From contig BSWB01000004.1 in NCBI GenBank assembly GCA_033239125.1, positions 117,623,235 to 117,687,234 of the forward strand: DNA of 64,000 bases, written 5' to 3'. This stretch comes from Fagopyrum homotropicum (Eukaryota; Streptophyta; Magnoliopsida; Caryophyllales; Polygonaceae). The notes under the pieces were generated by a model. It was not told the DNA's origin and ran no database searches. It saw only the letters and a list, made by a program, of their open reading frames with translations. Below, one piece after another: positions 11,001-24,027 of the stretch. How positions within the stretch are numbered: position 1 is the first letter of the stretch; each line of letters starts with the position of its first letter. A program made the position numbers and the translations under genes.

Positions 11001-12261
11001 GAGGACTTGAAGAAGATGATCTCCATGGTTGGGCTGGAGGAGTTCATGGATATCAGAGCGCCGGCTTATTTGGAGCCGATGATGGAGTTTGTGATCTCAG
11101 TTACTTACGTGCCGGAGCACAATGGAATCAAGTACCGACTGTTGAACAGGAACTATGTAGTTCCTATGGACCAGTTTAGGGAGATTTTCGGCTTCCCTAC
11201 TCCGACGGTGACTGACTTTCCTTCCTGAGCGGTGGCTCGGAGTTTCTGGGGCGAGATGCCCCATGTGACTGACCACAGTGACAGGTGGAGGCCCAGAGAT
11301 TCCCGGGAGCGTATTATATTTCATTTTGCTTTCCGCCTTGCTCACTGGATCTTCAGTGAGACACTTTTGGCGCGTAATGAGACGCCCCAGAAGATCCATC
11401 AGGGGGAGTTGCTGAGTCTATTCTGTATGGTGACTGGAGGAGTGCCGGACTTTGTTTCCATGCTGGAAGATGATTTGCATAAGATCAAGGGCAAGTCGAA
11501 GGGCGATATCTGATGTGGTGGGCTGGTGACTCACATCGGCTTGTACACTGTTTGCGGTTGTGAAGCCGTTGGGACTGCAGGAGATGATCACGAGATGTAT
11601 TCTCGTTCCTCGTGGCCTTGGCACGCCCTATGTTGCGGCTGCGAAGCCACTAGGACTGCAGGAGATGATCGCGAGACGTATTCTCGTTCCTCGTGGCCTT
11701 GGAATGCCCTACATTGCCATGTCATGGGAGATGACTGTACCACAGGAGATTATGTGGTCATTCCAGTTCGTTGTCTTTGACCGTCAGTTCTGGTTTGCTG
11801 CTTGGTTTCCCTACATGTAAGATGCTAGAGATGCAGCTGACGATGATGATGATGAGGGGTATGATGGAGGAGTTGCTATGGAGACCGGTATTAATACCGG
11901 CGGTCCCAGTGTTCCTGTTGTCGATCTTGAAGATGAGGCGCTGGCGGAGGAGAGAGCAGCACCACCACCACCACCTCAGCGCAGATCCCGCCGCCGATTC
12001 AAAGATCCCGAGGCACATCAGAGGATAGATTATCTTACTGAGCGGATAATTGACTCCTACGCAGCCCTTACAGTCGACATTCATGAGCGCTTCGAGGAGG
12101 AGTGTAGACATATTGAGGGATGGACGCATCAAATAGGGGAGAGCCAGCATTACCAGCGCCGGATGATGGAGATCCAGTTCCAGCAGATGATGGGCTATGC
12201 ATTCGATCCGTCCCAGCACCCTTACATTCCACATCCACCACCGTCAGCTGACGAGGACTAG
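11001..12261 (+). pseudogene. post-pol ORF (ORF2) of element A, main part
   Basis: Downstream of the solo LTR the reading resumes with EDLKKMISMVGLEEFMDI and YRLLNRNYVVPMDQFREIFGF. These align with the intact family II post-pol protein (VSFRLMNRDYQLSIVEFGTIFGF). This is the conserved core of the Athila ORF and putative plant transposon protein families. TGA stops at 11,226-11,228 and about 11,511-11,513 break it, and an in-frame 81-bp tandem duplication lies at about 11,560-11,720. The C-terminal part has a proline run, then a His/Gln-rich helix-like stretch ending at a stop at 12,261. Confidence 0.72.
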
Positions 12262-13675
12262 AGCTTCATGGATTTCGATTATTTATTATGCAGTTCAGCT
12301 AGGTCCGGTGAGTACTTTATTTCCTTACACTTATATTTCACCCATTGGGACACATTGTCCCAAGTATGGGGTATTTGGATGTATTTATGTTACTTATGTG
12401 TATTGCTTGTATGACTCACGGATATTATGATCTTATTATGTGTTACTTGGCTCTATGTGTTTATCTGTCATTACATGCATACATACAGGTTTTTGTTTGA
12501 GAAAAACGTCGAAAACTAGTTTGAAAAAAAAAATTTATAACCTCGACCGAGACTTTTGTGGCCGGTCAAGGATGAGACCTCGGATGACGTAAGAACACCT
12601 CGACCGAGGTGGCTTTAACTGAAAAGTTTTCGAAACGTTTTGTGCTTCTTCTATAGATATGACCTCAATGATGATTTTGTTTGTAGATTGGTTTTGAAAT
12701 CTTTATATGATCGAAAGGTTTTATGATATGTTTAAGTTGTAAAATGCTTTGTTTGAAATTTTAGCATGTTTAATACTTTGTTTTTATCAAAATTATGTTG
12801 GATTTGAAGGTTGACACCACATGATGAGTTCTATCACATTCTTCTTGGGATGACTAAGGCAATTCATTCTCTTCTCTTCTTATTCTTGACCATGCTTAGC
12901 CCCTCATATACATTTTTGCCTCCCTTTACCTATCCGGGAATTTGGAAGCAAGTGAAGAAAAGAAAGTAAAGTGAAGTTGAGATGTTGGCTGAAAGTGTTA
13001 GAAAGAAACAATTAGGTTTGGGGAAGTCAATCATGATGATGAGTAACTCGGCACCATTCACATAGTCGGGTGTTTGTGTCTTGCCAAAGTCGGATTGAGC
13101 GATATTTCTAACGGGTCATGGTATGTGCATCAAGGGTTTGAGGCATCTCGAGAAATTGATGATTGTTGATCTCCTAGACTTTGGTTATTGTGCACCTTTG
13201 TCCATGCATCCCAAAAAGTAAAGTAAAATAAGCAAAGCTTATTGGTGGAAGATGTTGTGATTCAAAGAAAGTGAAGAAAGATCTTATTCCCGGATTCTAG
13301 CACCACTTACCCTATATACATCCCACCCTGACACGTTTCTTGACCTCTTTTGGAAGCCCTTGAGACCTCAAGCTTGTTGATTGAGTTGGTGGTTTAAACT
13401 GGACTATACATGATTGATTTCGATAAATATGATTTATTATGCATTCTATGATTTAATGCAAAGATGAACAACTTTCTTATATCTATAAAATGTGTTGATC
13501 ATGTCTTAATTTTATTTGCCATGAAGCATTCTCTTAGAGTGATCTATGAGTGGAGCACACCACAAAAGGTTTTGAGATGTTTTTCATTGATCTTTCTTAT
13601 TTATAATCCATTCTATCTTGTATCTAAGATTTGAATCTTGTTTGGGGACAAGCAAGGAACAAGTATGGGGTAATT
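12262..13675 (+). other. 3' untranslated region of element A with polypurine tract
   Basis: No protein is supported. Family I palindromes lie at 12,541-12,611, including a 7+7 inverted repeat at 12,596-12,611. A block at about 13,013-13,230 closely matches the family II element at about 38,960-39,180 on the other strand (for example AACTCGGCACCATTCACATA), although it contains stops. It ends in a purine-rich AAGTATGGGGTAATT just before the LTR at 13,676, which serves as the plus-strand primer site. Confidence 0.75.
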
Positions 13676-13998
13676 TGATAACATGTATTATAGTCTATAT
13701 TTTGGGATTGGTTTAGACGTTTTATCTTCATAAATCTGCATGTATGGATGTATATTCTTTGATTATATTGTTGTTTTGTCTACCTTTGCGGGAATCGATG
13801 TATACACCTAGTTTCATTGTAATTGTAGGGAAAATGGCACGTTTTTTACCGAAATGGAGCTAAGGAAGCTAAACAGTGATTTGAGCTACATTTTGGAGCT
13901 TTGAGAAGATCTCAGGAAGCATGGAAATGATTTAGAGAATTGATTTTGGACCAGATTCGAGATGATTTACATGCAGCTGAGATTAACCTCGGTCAGCT
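13676..13998 (+). repeat. 3' LTR of element A, first segment
   Basis: The LTR starts TGATAACATGTATTATAG, matching the start of the family I LTR seen inverted at 4,829. After 323 bp it is cut by the 10-kb element, whose target duplication CAGCT is at 13,994-13,998 and 24,028-24,032. The second segment is 24,028-25,445. Together they make about 1.74 kb, close to the 1,765 bp of the other family I LTR. Confidence 0.9.
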
Positions 13999-16900
13999 AG
14001 TAACACCCCAAATTCTGATAACTCGGGGATTTACTGGTTGGGACCTCACAATGGGTCCCGACCTTAGTTTGACAACAATTTTACTTGGATCTTACAACAA
14101 GGCACAAATGTATTTAAAACAATTTTAAAACATATTATTTTTAATGTATGAATGTACACATGTGACAGCCTTACAAAACATATATATATATATATATATA
14201 CATAACATGCATGTCGTATGAGAGACCCCATGTCCCCATCTAATGAATACGTGGACCCGGCTGACCATCCGTTCCGGATCTCTCTGCAACTGTCTATCTC
14301 TACAAATCTACAACACGGATAAAACCGTTAGCTAACATTCTATGCATAAGTATAAAGGTAAAAGCACAAACACACAACATACACAATCAACATACAACAC
14401 TCATCCTTTTTATTATCTTTTAATTAGGTGATATGTCATTACTAATGATACTTATTTTGTGACACGAGGAATTCCCAAACCTCGCCCCTGTCCCCGTTTA
14501 CCAACGCGGAATGGTACTAATGCATCTGACCGTCTACCGGACTAGGCTGGTCGCAGGGAACCTCCTAAACTCTCGCAAGAGCTAGGCAGATGATGTCACG
14601 ACCCGTTATCATACACTTGGGTCAATTACGTAAATAATAAAGTCGGCCTAATCCGGTTTCGTTGTTTATCATAACTAACAAACACCACTAATACACATTA
14701 CACTCATACAAGAAGCCAGCTAAGTAAGTCCGTGGACTTACCTAAATCAGATCTCGACTTTCTAATTCACAAATCGATCTGTACAGTAGGAATTCAGTGG
14801 CCTGTCAAAGGAGGCAAGTGTGTCAGCACACTTTCTAGGTGATTAGAAGTCTAAGACTTCTAAGATAGTAGGTCTTAATAGAACGGAATTGATCACAGTA
14901 TTAATTTATGGTAAAATGACTATTTTACCCTTGGTCTCGAAACTTCCAAAAATTCCCTAATTCATGCCTAAACTCTTATTTGAAACTAAAGAGTCATATT
15001 CTAACTCGTAAAGATGAGTTTGGTTACAAACTGACAATTTACCCATTTCCTTATTTTCGGAAAGATCGTTAAGGTCCAACTTCGGCTTCAAATATAAAAT
15101 TCGAATAATCTTATAAAAATTTCGAAATAATTTCCTAGATCATCTATGATATCTAATCTACTCCTAGGAGCAAGAATTTCTTAAAACAGTTCAACCATCA
15201 CTTCTATAAAAATTTCTAAAGTTGGTTACAACACTTAACAAACAGCACACCGTCTTAACTTTGAAAAATCATAACTCCTAAACTACTCGCTGGATTTATC
15301 CCAAATTTTGATATGTTCTACTATAAAATCTTATCTATAATATATCCAAAATCAGCCGCAAAGAAGATCAAAATCCTATTTAAAACTATCTCACAAAACC
15401 GAATTTCAGCACAACAGAAAAACTGCTTACGACTCAATCTTTGAAAAATCATAAATCCCAAACCACTCGCTGGATTCCTCTCAAATTTTAATATGTTCTA
15501 CAACAATATGTCAACCATATCATATCCAAAATTCAAGCCCAACGGAGATCAAGAGCTTATTCAAAACCATCTCACAAAACAGCATCACTTGCTGTTTTCC
15601 CCAACACTCAGCACATATATAAAAACTGCATGAGGCGTCAACTTTGGAGCACAATAACTCTCAAACCGTAACTCCGATTCTTCCCAAATTTTAGTATGTT
15701 ATACTATGTACTACTGTCTATGACATATCCGAAAACTAGCCAAAAATAAGAAGTCTAACTTACCCAAATCTGGACCCGAAGATGACTGTTTGTCACTTCC
15801 AAAAATTTCAGAAAACACCTCAGCTCTTCAAGCTATCTTCAGAGGCTGTTAGGGACGGATTGATGACACAAAGGGTACCCACATCAGCATATATATATTA
15901 AGGATCGATCAAAGAGAAGGACCAAGGAAGGACGGAATTGGATCTTACTCGATTCTATGACTCGATGGCATGAGAAAGACAACCCAAGGCTGTTGCGGAT
16001 CAGATTTGGGCTCCTCGCATCAGTGGTCTGCTGGATCGACAGAATAGAAGCAGCAGTCCGGGTGCCAGTTCAGTTCGACAGAAGGAGAAGTACTCGGTCC
16101 TGGGTGCCGGTTTGAGTCGACCAAAGAGACCAAGCCGCTATTGTTGCGTGGTTGCGAGATTGGAGACAAAGGGGCTTGTCCTGGTGCTGTTGTTGCCTGT
16201 AGGTCGCGAGGGAGGCGGTCCATGTTGCTGGTTTCGGCAGCAGAGGGCAAGCGAGGCAGCAACTGGGCTTGTACGGAATCATTGTCGGGCGTGCAGGGAG
16301 AAGGTTGCCGCTGCTCAAGGGAGGAGATCGCCACTGCTGCTTCCGGGAGAGATCGGATAGGGTTAACGAGGGAGAGTGAGGCTGCTGTTGAAGACCGATG
16401 TTGCGCTGAAGGCCGCTGAAGACGCTGGATAGCGTGACTCTCCATCTCTGGGTTGTTGTGGTGTTGAAGAGGACTGCTGAAGACCGAAGGGAAGGCGAGC
16501 AGTTGTACGCAGATCCGGCGCTGCCCATGCCCTCATCACATCCCTGGGCCAGTGCACAAGCAAGGGTAGTTGGGCCACATACAAGCAGTTGCTGATGGGC
16601 TGAAAAAGGCCAAGGGAATGCAAGGAAAGGTGGGCTGAAACAAGGTAAGAAGAAGTGGGCTGAAAGTTTGTCAAAAATCTGTCAAAACTCGTCATGGCCT
16701 TGTCAGGCCCATGAATGAGTTTGTCACAGATTTGTCGGGCTTTGTCATGGTCTCGTCTCAGCTTAGTCATGATCTCGTCACAGCTTGTCATGATCTCGTC
16801 ACAGCTTGTCATGATCTCGTCTAAAGTCATCGATAGGAATGAATTATAATAACTAGGGTTTGATATAAATCTATCATTTTATGTGAATTAAATTCTACAT

Positions 16901-17318
16901 AAAATAATAAATAATTATAGGAATTAGAGCTTGATATAATTTTATCATTTTATGTGAATTAAATTCTACATAAAATAATAAATAATTATAGGAATTAGAG
17001 TTTGATATAATTTTATCATTTTATGTGAATTAAATTCTACATAAAATAATACAATTTGTGAAGAAAGAAATACTAGATAGAATGGGAAACCGTCAACGGC
17101 TCGAAGTCCGATTTGATTTGGAATTAAACGGAATAAAAATTTCGGATATTACATCAGTACCCCTTAAAATAAGTTTCGTCCCGAAACTTAGGACAAGGTA
17201 CTTAATTAAACGACTTCCATAAATTAAACTTGTATATCCTAGTCTCAATAAATTTTAAATTTTGTTTTCTAAACTCCTGTAACCCTATCAAAACGTAACG
17301 AAAAATTCGGTCGTTACA
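13999..17318 (-). repeat. 3' LTR of the LARD-like element
   Basis: This LTR differs from its partner by scattered substitutions, a longer TA run near 14,178-14,203, and about 50 bp near 16,253-16,305 that the partner lacks. Its outer end reads AGTAACACCCC where the partner has TGTAACACCCC, so the terminal TG is altered. A 71-bp unit is repeated in tandem at 16,861-17,053 (three copies, the last partial). A 21-bp unit (CATGATCTCGTCACAGCTTGT) is repeated near 16,767-16,820. The open frames at 16,020-16,830 are made of this repeat-rich sequence and are not credible genes. Confidence 0.88.
16861..17053. repeat. 71-bp tandem repeat in LARD LTR
   Basis: Units starting TGATATAAATCTATC at 16,861 and TGATATAATTTTATC at 16,932 and 17,003 have a period of 71 bp. 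The same array is in the partner LTR from 23,570. It is very AT-rich and lies near the promoter-proximal end of the LTR on the element strand. Confidence 0.85.
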
Positions 17319-20300
17319 TCAGATCCCCCTCAAAATAAGTTTCGTCCCGAAACTTAGGGTAAGACAATCCTGATCGGCCTTTAAGGCACCAAATGGGTGT
17401 GTTTGATCGCTATACAAAAGTCTTGTCGTTTCCACATCTAAGTATCCCGCACATCACGGTTACCAAAAGAACACATCACTAACTAAACACTCAATCATGA
17501 AATAAACAAGCAGTCAAACAATATCACACATACAAGGTCAAACCCTAACTCTTCACTCTTAGGGTTACAACTATCGCTACATAGGTCTTTGAAAGGTTAC
17601 GTCTCTTACTATCCCCCATATCTTAGGTAGCCTTATCAGCTTTTCATAAAACCACTGAATCTTAAATCTTTTCAGGTATTTAGATCACAAGCGTTTGTTA
17701 CCACGTTCTAGAGTGGTTACCCGATATCTCACCGGTATCATCCGGATCAACTGTCTGATAACCTAACTCGTGTCTGGTAGGTATCTCTCCCACTGAAATT
17801 CTCAACTCAGTTCCCAAACTTAGTCTCCGTGGAAAACTGAAGTTGCATTCTCCAATAGGGTGAGGAATATTAGTCCATCAATCACTTTTAAACCGCTTTA
17901 AAACTTCGAATGGTTGCCTTACCCAACTCACTTCTAGATCCTTTGTTGACACTACTGAAAATGATATATTCAGCTTTCTTCCCTTCGTCATGATCACTTG
18001 CTTCCGACCTTCTGAAAAGGTTTTGACTACACAATCAGGTCCAAGGTCTTGGACATCCACCAACACTTACCAAGTGCTCAATGCTCTTCGTATCACGACC
18101 CACTTGGTCTTGTCTTTTAATATTACTCAATCATCTTATTCCTCATATAAGGAATCGTCACCTTTACCCTTTTCCGGTCTAACACTCGAGACAACTAAAA
18201 TCAAATCTAGTGGTCATCCCTTTTTCTTTTCTTTTTTTTTTCATTTTTTTTTCACTTGGCATTGTTATATTATTTATAGATCTCTAATTTATCGTTAACT
18301 CTAACCCAGGCTTCCCACGCATTACCCAAGATCTTAAGTGACATAGAATATGTCCGTAATGACGGTATTAGACACAAAGTGATCTTATATCCAGTTATTT
18401 GATCATAAATACTCGATACATGTTAACACACCGTCAACATTGAACTCTTGTACCCTCCACTTTTATCAGACTCAAAACGCAACAAGGCTCTGTTCCGACA
18501 TCATGTTACACATAAAATCTACTCCGAGATTATGCTTTCTTTAAGCATGGTTACTAGGTTGCAAGTATGCTCTTGTCGCTTCTCTTTCATATGCATCTTC
18601 GACTCAGAATGGTAGTTACTCACTTGGAACTTTCTAGTGTAGGACATGCACAATACTTTTATTACATCATTAATTCTTTCCTAATCCATCCCGAAAACTC
18701 AGTCTAGAGTATTCCATTAGTATGAAATTCCAAAACTACTTGTCTGGCAACATGTAGCAAAGCCGTCACTCTTCACTCGGACCCATAATAGGGTACTAGT
18801 CTCCTTCTATTACCTCTACATGCACATAAGTTTCCGTACAACATTTTTAGTAACTCCACATAGCCTATCTCACGGTCCTTCCAACTAGAATGCATTTAAC
18901 AAACTATCACCATCTTAAACTCGACACGACATCCCTCAACACCCTTGAGCTCCTTGCTCTGTGGGTTAGGACCCACCACGCTTCCGTTGTGCTACTATGA
19001 TTATTTTGTTGTTCCCCGTAATCATAAGGACGTGTTCTGTCAGTCCAAAATGATTAACCAGATGAAGTACCAAGTACTTTCCTTACTTTGTCTTCTTGAA
19101 ATAAAATCATGATTGGAAAATAACCATCTTCCGTTTACTTCCTTAATTCTTTTAACACGGATCCAAACTACTAGACTCGACCGGAGTTTGATCTTAACCA
19201 GCCAAGAAGTAACCTCTAACACGATTCTATATACCCTTAGTTGTCTAAGAAGATTGTTGTTGCATACTTGAGGAAATCATTCCAGGTGTTGGTAAAACTA
19301 GCCCATAACTCCACAGTCGCAATTATCTTTTCTTAACGGTATATAACTCGTCAATACCAAACAATACTTACACATCCTCAGCTGACATCGGTCAGTCTAT
19401 AGTTGACTCATCTCAGTATCCCGAACTTACTCTTCTCATACCCCGTCTGGTATTAAAATTCTTTGGTAAGCATCACCTACTCAATTAATCCTTTTATACT
19501 TCTTTAGTTCGTCTTATCTTTCACTCTTTTGCTTCCTTTGGGACAACTCTTATTCCCAACTCTCACTGTGCCATTCGCCTGACGTCAAAAGTCGTTCCTA
19601 ATACTCCACGATAGATGGTAAGCATCTTGTAGTTCCGATGACTTTTAATTACCTCCCAATTGTAGTCCCTTTACAGGGACCGTCTGTGTTGATGGCTTAG
19701 GTCCCATGATTATTTGGGTTACCCTGGACTCTCGAGTCTAGCAAGACCGTTCTCCCATACACATTTCTTCACTGATGTTGGTGGTAATATCGCCTTCATG
19801 AAACTCCGTTGACCCTGCTAAAGGCTTCCATTCTTTGGATATTGGCGTCTCGATTTCTTTCAAACTTCTTATATCTCTGAGGAGGTAAAAACCTCCCCAC
19901 ACTTGTGGGGTCTGCCTTTCCACTTTTACACTCAATTGTAGGTCTTCATTCCGTGCACCTTAGATTCTCATACCCGGATTGACACTCTGTCTCTTCTGGT
20001 TTCTTATGCCCATAATGGTCTATGAGGCATCCACTTCGATTATAATGTCCTTGATTCCGCAATTTTGGTTGTACTTAATTCTACTTGTCTTGTTCAAATA
20101 TTGTTATTTCTACTCCACACTCTTGTAGTCTCTTCCATGGTTCTTCTAATTCCGTCTCTCGGCCTCGTATGCCCGAGTTCCTTGTACGGCCTTCTATTCC
20201 TTCTAACTGAACTACCTCAGGGATTTCTTCCTCATCTGATTGTGCATGTGATAAAAATTATCTTCACAACTTTACTTCCTTGCTCACTTGTTCTTTGGAT

Positions 20301-20740
20301 AATTTGTAAGGATCACCAAGCAGCCTACCCGAGTACAATACTCAATTCAAGGTCCAATTTCATTGCTTCGTGTTGGAGATTCTTCAAGTCCGCAGTTGAT
20401 TTATCATGAGGCGATAATCGCTTCGTGATATCACTACTAAAGGATATAAAATATCCTTTAGGATACTAACAAATTAAGCATACACATGTATATAACATAT
20501 AATAAGAAACATCATAACAAGTCTATATACTAACTCCTATCGATCCAAGTTGTAGAGATCCACGGAGAGCGATGGTGGTCCGACGTACTACTAACCCAAC
20601 AACCCGACTATGCGTGTGTGTAAAAACAGAAATCCGTTTTGAAAATTTAGACCCCTTTCGGGTTCTAGTTATTTTATACATTCGGTCTTTCAGAAGATTT
20701 CAAGTGCCATTGTTGCCAACCCAGAGCTCTGATACCATAT
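17319..20740 (-). other. non-coding internal region of the LARD-like element
   Basis: The 3.4 kb between the LTRs holds a primer binding site at its right end and a purine-rich GAGGGGGATCTGA (minus strand) beside the left LTR. Short open frames exist (for example 17,878-18,066 and 19,738-19,935 minus), but none shows a known domain, and stops are frequent in all frames I inspected. The part near the primer site resembles the leader of the chromovirus at 55,552-55,856. I see no gene. Confidence 0.8.
20726..20737 (-). other. primer binding site, initiator tRNA-Met type
   Basis: The minus strand reads TGGTATCAGAGC, complementary to the 3' end of plant initiator tRNA-Met. It lies three bases inside the LTR end at 20,741. 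It sets the orientation of the element as minus strand. Confidence 0.9.
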
Positions 20741-23700
20741 TGTAACACCCCAAATTCTGATAACTCGGGGATTTACTGGTTAGGACCTCACAATGGGTCC
20801 CGACCTTAGTTTGACAACAATTTTACTTGGATCTTACAACAAGGCACAAATGTATTTAAACAATTTTAAAACATATTATTTTTTTAATGTATGAATGTAC
20901 ACATGTGACAGCCTTACAAAACATATATATAGATACATAACATGCATGTCGTATGAGAGACCCCATGTCCCCATCTAATGAATAAGTGGACCCGGCTGAC
21001 CATCCGTTCCGGATCTCTCTGCAACTGTCTATCTCTACAAATCTACAACACGGATAAAACCGTTAGCTAACATTTTATGCATAAGTATAAAGGTAAAAGC
21101 ACAAACACACAACATACACAATCAACATGCAACACTCAATCCTTTTTATTATCTTTTAATTAGGTGATATGTCATTACTAATGATACTTATTTTGTGACA
21201 CGAAGGATTCCCAAACCTCGCCCCTGTCCCCGTTTACCAACGCGGAATAGTACTAATGCATCTGACCGTCTACCGGACTGGGCTGGTCGCAGGGAACCTC
21301 CTAGACTCTCACAAGAGCTAGGCAGATGATGTCACGACCTGTTATCATACACTTGGGTCAATTACGTAAATAATAAAGTCGGCCTAATCCGGTTTCGTTG
21401 TTTATCATAACTAACAAACACCACTAATACACATTACACTCATACAAGAAGCCAGCTAAGTAAGTCCGTGGACTTACCTGAATCAGATCTCGACTTTCTA
21501 ATTCGCAAATCGATCTGTACAGTAGGAATTCAGTGGCCTGTCAAAGGAGGCAAGTGTGTCAGCACACTTTCTAGGTGATTAGAAGTCTAAGACTTCTAAG
21601 ATAGTAGGTCTTAATAGAACGGAATTGATCACAGTATTAATTTATGGTAAAATGACTATTTTACCCTTGGTCTCAAAACTTTCAAAAATTCCCTAATTCA
21701 TGCCTAAACTCTTATTTGAGACTAAAGAGTCATATTCTAACTCCTAAAGATGAGTTTGGTTACAAACTGACAATTTACCCATTTCCTTATTTTCGGAAAG
21801 ATCGTTAAGGTCCAACTTCGGCTTCAAATATAAAATTCGAATAATCTTATAAAAATTCCGAAATAATTTCCTAAATCATCTATGATATCTAATCTACTCC
21901 TACGAGCAAGAATTTCTTAAAACTGTTCAACCATCACTTCTACAAAAATTTCTAAAGTTGGTTACAACACTTAACAAACAACACACTGTCTTAACTTTGA
22001 AAAATCATAACTCCTAAACTACTCGCTGGATTTATCCCAAATTTTGATATGTTCTACTATAAAATCTTATCTATAATATATCCAAAATTCAGCCGCAAAG
22101 AAGATCAAAATCCTATTTAAAACTATCTCACAAAACCGAATTTCAGCACAACAGAAAAACTGCTTACGACTCAATCTTTGAAAAATCATAAATCCCAAAC
22201 CACTCGCTGGATTCCTCTCAAATTTTAATATGTTATACAAAAATATGTCAACCATATCATATCCAAAATTCAAGCCCAACGGAGATCAAGAGCTTATTCA
22301 AAACCATCTCACAAAACAGCACCACTTGCTGTTTTCGCCAACACTCAGCACATATATAAAAACTGCATGAGGCGTCAACTTTGGAACACAATAACTCTCA
22401 AACCGTAACTCCGGTTCTTCCCAAATTTTAGTATGTTATACTATGTACTACTGTCTATGACATATCCGAAAACTAGCCAAAAATAAGAAGTCTAACTTAC
22501 CCAAATCTGGACCCGAAGATGACTGTTTGTCACTTCCAAAAATTTCAGAAAACACCTCAGTTCTTCAAGCTATCTTCAGAGGCTGTTAGGGACGGATTGA
22601 TGACACAAAGGGTACCCACATCAGCATATATATATATTAAGGATCGATCAAAGAGAAGGACCAAGGAAGGACGGAATTGGATCTTACTCGATTCTATGAC
22701 TCGATGGCATGAGAAAGACAACCCAAGGCTGCTGCGGATCAGATTTGGGCTCCTCGCATCAGTGGTCTGCTGGATCGACAGAATAGAAGCAGCAGTCCGG
22801 GTGCCAGTTCAATTCGACAGAAGGAGAAGTACTCGGTCCTGGGTGCCGGTTTGAGTCGACCAAAGAGACCAAGTCGCTACTGCTACGTGGTTGCGAGATT
22901 GGAGATGAAGGGGCTCGTCTTGGTGTTGTTGTTGCCTGTAGGTCGCGAGGGAGGCGGTCCATGTTGTTGGTGTCGGCAGCAGAGGGCAAGCGAGAACGTT
23001 GCCGCTGCTCAAGGGAGGAGATCGCCACTGCTGCTTCCGGGAGAGATCGGCTAGGGTTAACGAGGGAGAGTGAGGCTGCTGCGTTAAAGGCTGCTGCTGA
23101 AGACTGATGTTGCGCTGAAGGCCACTGAAGACGTTGGATAGCGTGACTCTCCATCTCTGGGTTGTTATGGCGTTGAAGAGGGCTGCTGAAGACCGAAGGG
23201 AAGGCGAGTACTTGTACGCAGATCCGGCGCTGCCCATGCCCTCATCACATCCCTGGGCCAGTGCACGAGCAAGGGTAGTTGGGCCACGTACAAGCAGTTG
23301 CTGATGGGCTGAAAAAGGCCAAGGGAATGCAAGGAAAGGTGGGCTGAAACAAGGTAAGAAGAAGTGGGCTGAAAGTTTGTCAAAAATTTGTCAAAACTCG
23401 TCATGGCCTTGTCAGGCCCATGAATGAGTTTGTCATAGATTTGTCGGGCTTTGTCATGGTCTCGTCTCAGCTTAGTCATGATCTCGTCACAGCTTGTCAT
23501 GATCTCGTCACAGCTTGTCATGATCTCGTCTAAAGTCATCGATAGGAATGAATTATAATAACTAGGGTTTGATATAAATCTATCATTTTATGTGAATTAA
23601 ATTCTACATAAAATAATAAATAATTATAGGAATTAGAGCTTGATATAATTTTATCATTTTATGTGAATTGAATTCTACATAAAATAATAAATAATTATAG

Positions 23701-24027
23701 GAATTAGAGTTTGATATAATTTTATCATTTTATGTGAATTAAATTCTACATAAAATAATACAATTTGTGAAGAAAGAAATACTAGATAGAATGGGAAACC
23801 GTCAACGGCTCGAAGTCCGATTTGATTTGGAATTAAACGGAAAAAAAATTTCAGATATTACATCAGTACCCCTTAAAATAAGTTTCGTCCCGAAACTTAG
23901 GACAAGGTACTTAATTAAACGACTTCCATAAATTAAACTTGTATATCCTAGTCTCAATAAATTTTAAATTTTGTTTTCTAAACTCCTGTAACCCTATCAA
24001 AACGTAACGAAAAATTCGGTCGTTACA
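20741..24027 (-). repeat. 5' LTR of the LARD-like element
   Basis: It runs from TGTAACACCCC at 20,741 to CGGTCGTTACA at 24,027 on the plus strand, so the element-strand LTR begins TGTAACGACCG and ends GGGGTGTTACA. It shows the same 71-bp array (from 23,570) and the same pseudo-frames as the other copy. High similarity between the two LTRs points to a fairly recent insertion, but small indels show it is older than element D. Confidence 0.9.

Larger units (their letters stand above)
13999..24027 (-). mobile_element. non-autonomous LTR retrotransposon without gag-pol (LARD-like)
   Basis: Two LTRs of 3,320 bp (13,999-17,318) and 3,287 bp (20,741-24,027) flank 3.4 kb of internal sequence, with target duplication CAGCT. 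The primer binding site at 20,726-20,737 reads TGGTATCAGAGC on the minus strand (initiator tRNA-Met), so the right LTR is the 5' one. No gag, protease, RT, RNase H or integrase is recognisable inside. Size and lack of coding fit the large retrotransposon derivative class, which depends on a partner. LTR ends and the leader resemble those of the chromovirus in this window, so a Tekay/Del-type chromovirus is a plausible partner. Confidence 0.88.

Noticed and set aside
11758..12234. 158-codon minus-strand frame
   Set aside because: It is antisense to the post-pol ORF of element A and has no recognisable features.
16020..16830. Overlapping open frames in the LARD LTR, also present in the other LTR (22,759-23,539)
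   Set aside because: They consist of tandem-repeat sequence (MTSCDEIMTSCDEIM), exist on both strands, and lie within an LTR. No domain is recognised.
17319..20740. Decayed gag-pol inside the LARD-like element
   Set aside because: I looked for RT, integrase and protease motifs on both strands and found none. The short frames show no domain, so I leave it as non-coding.
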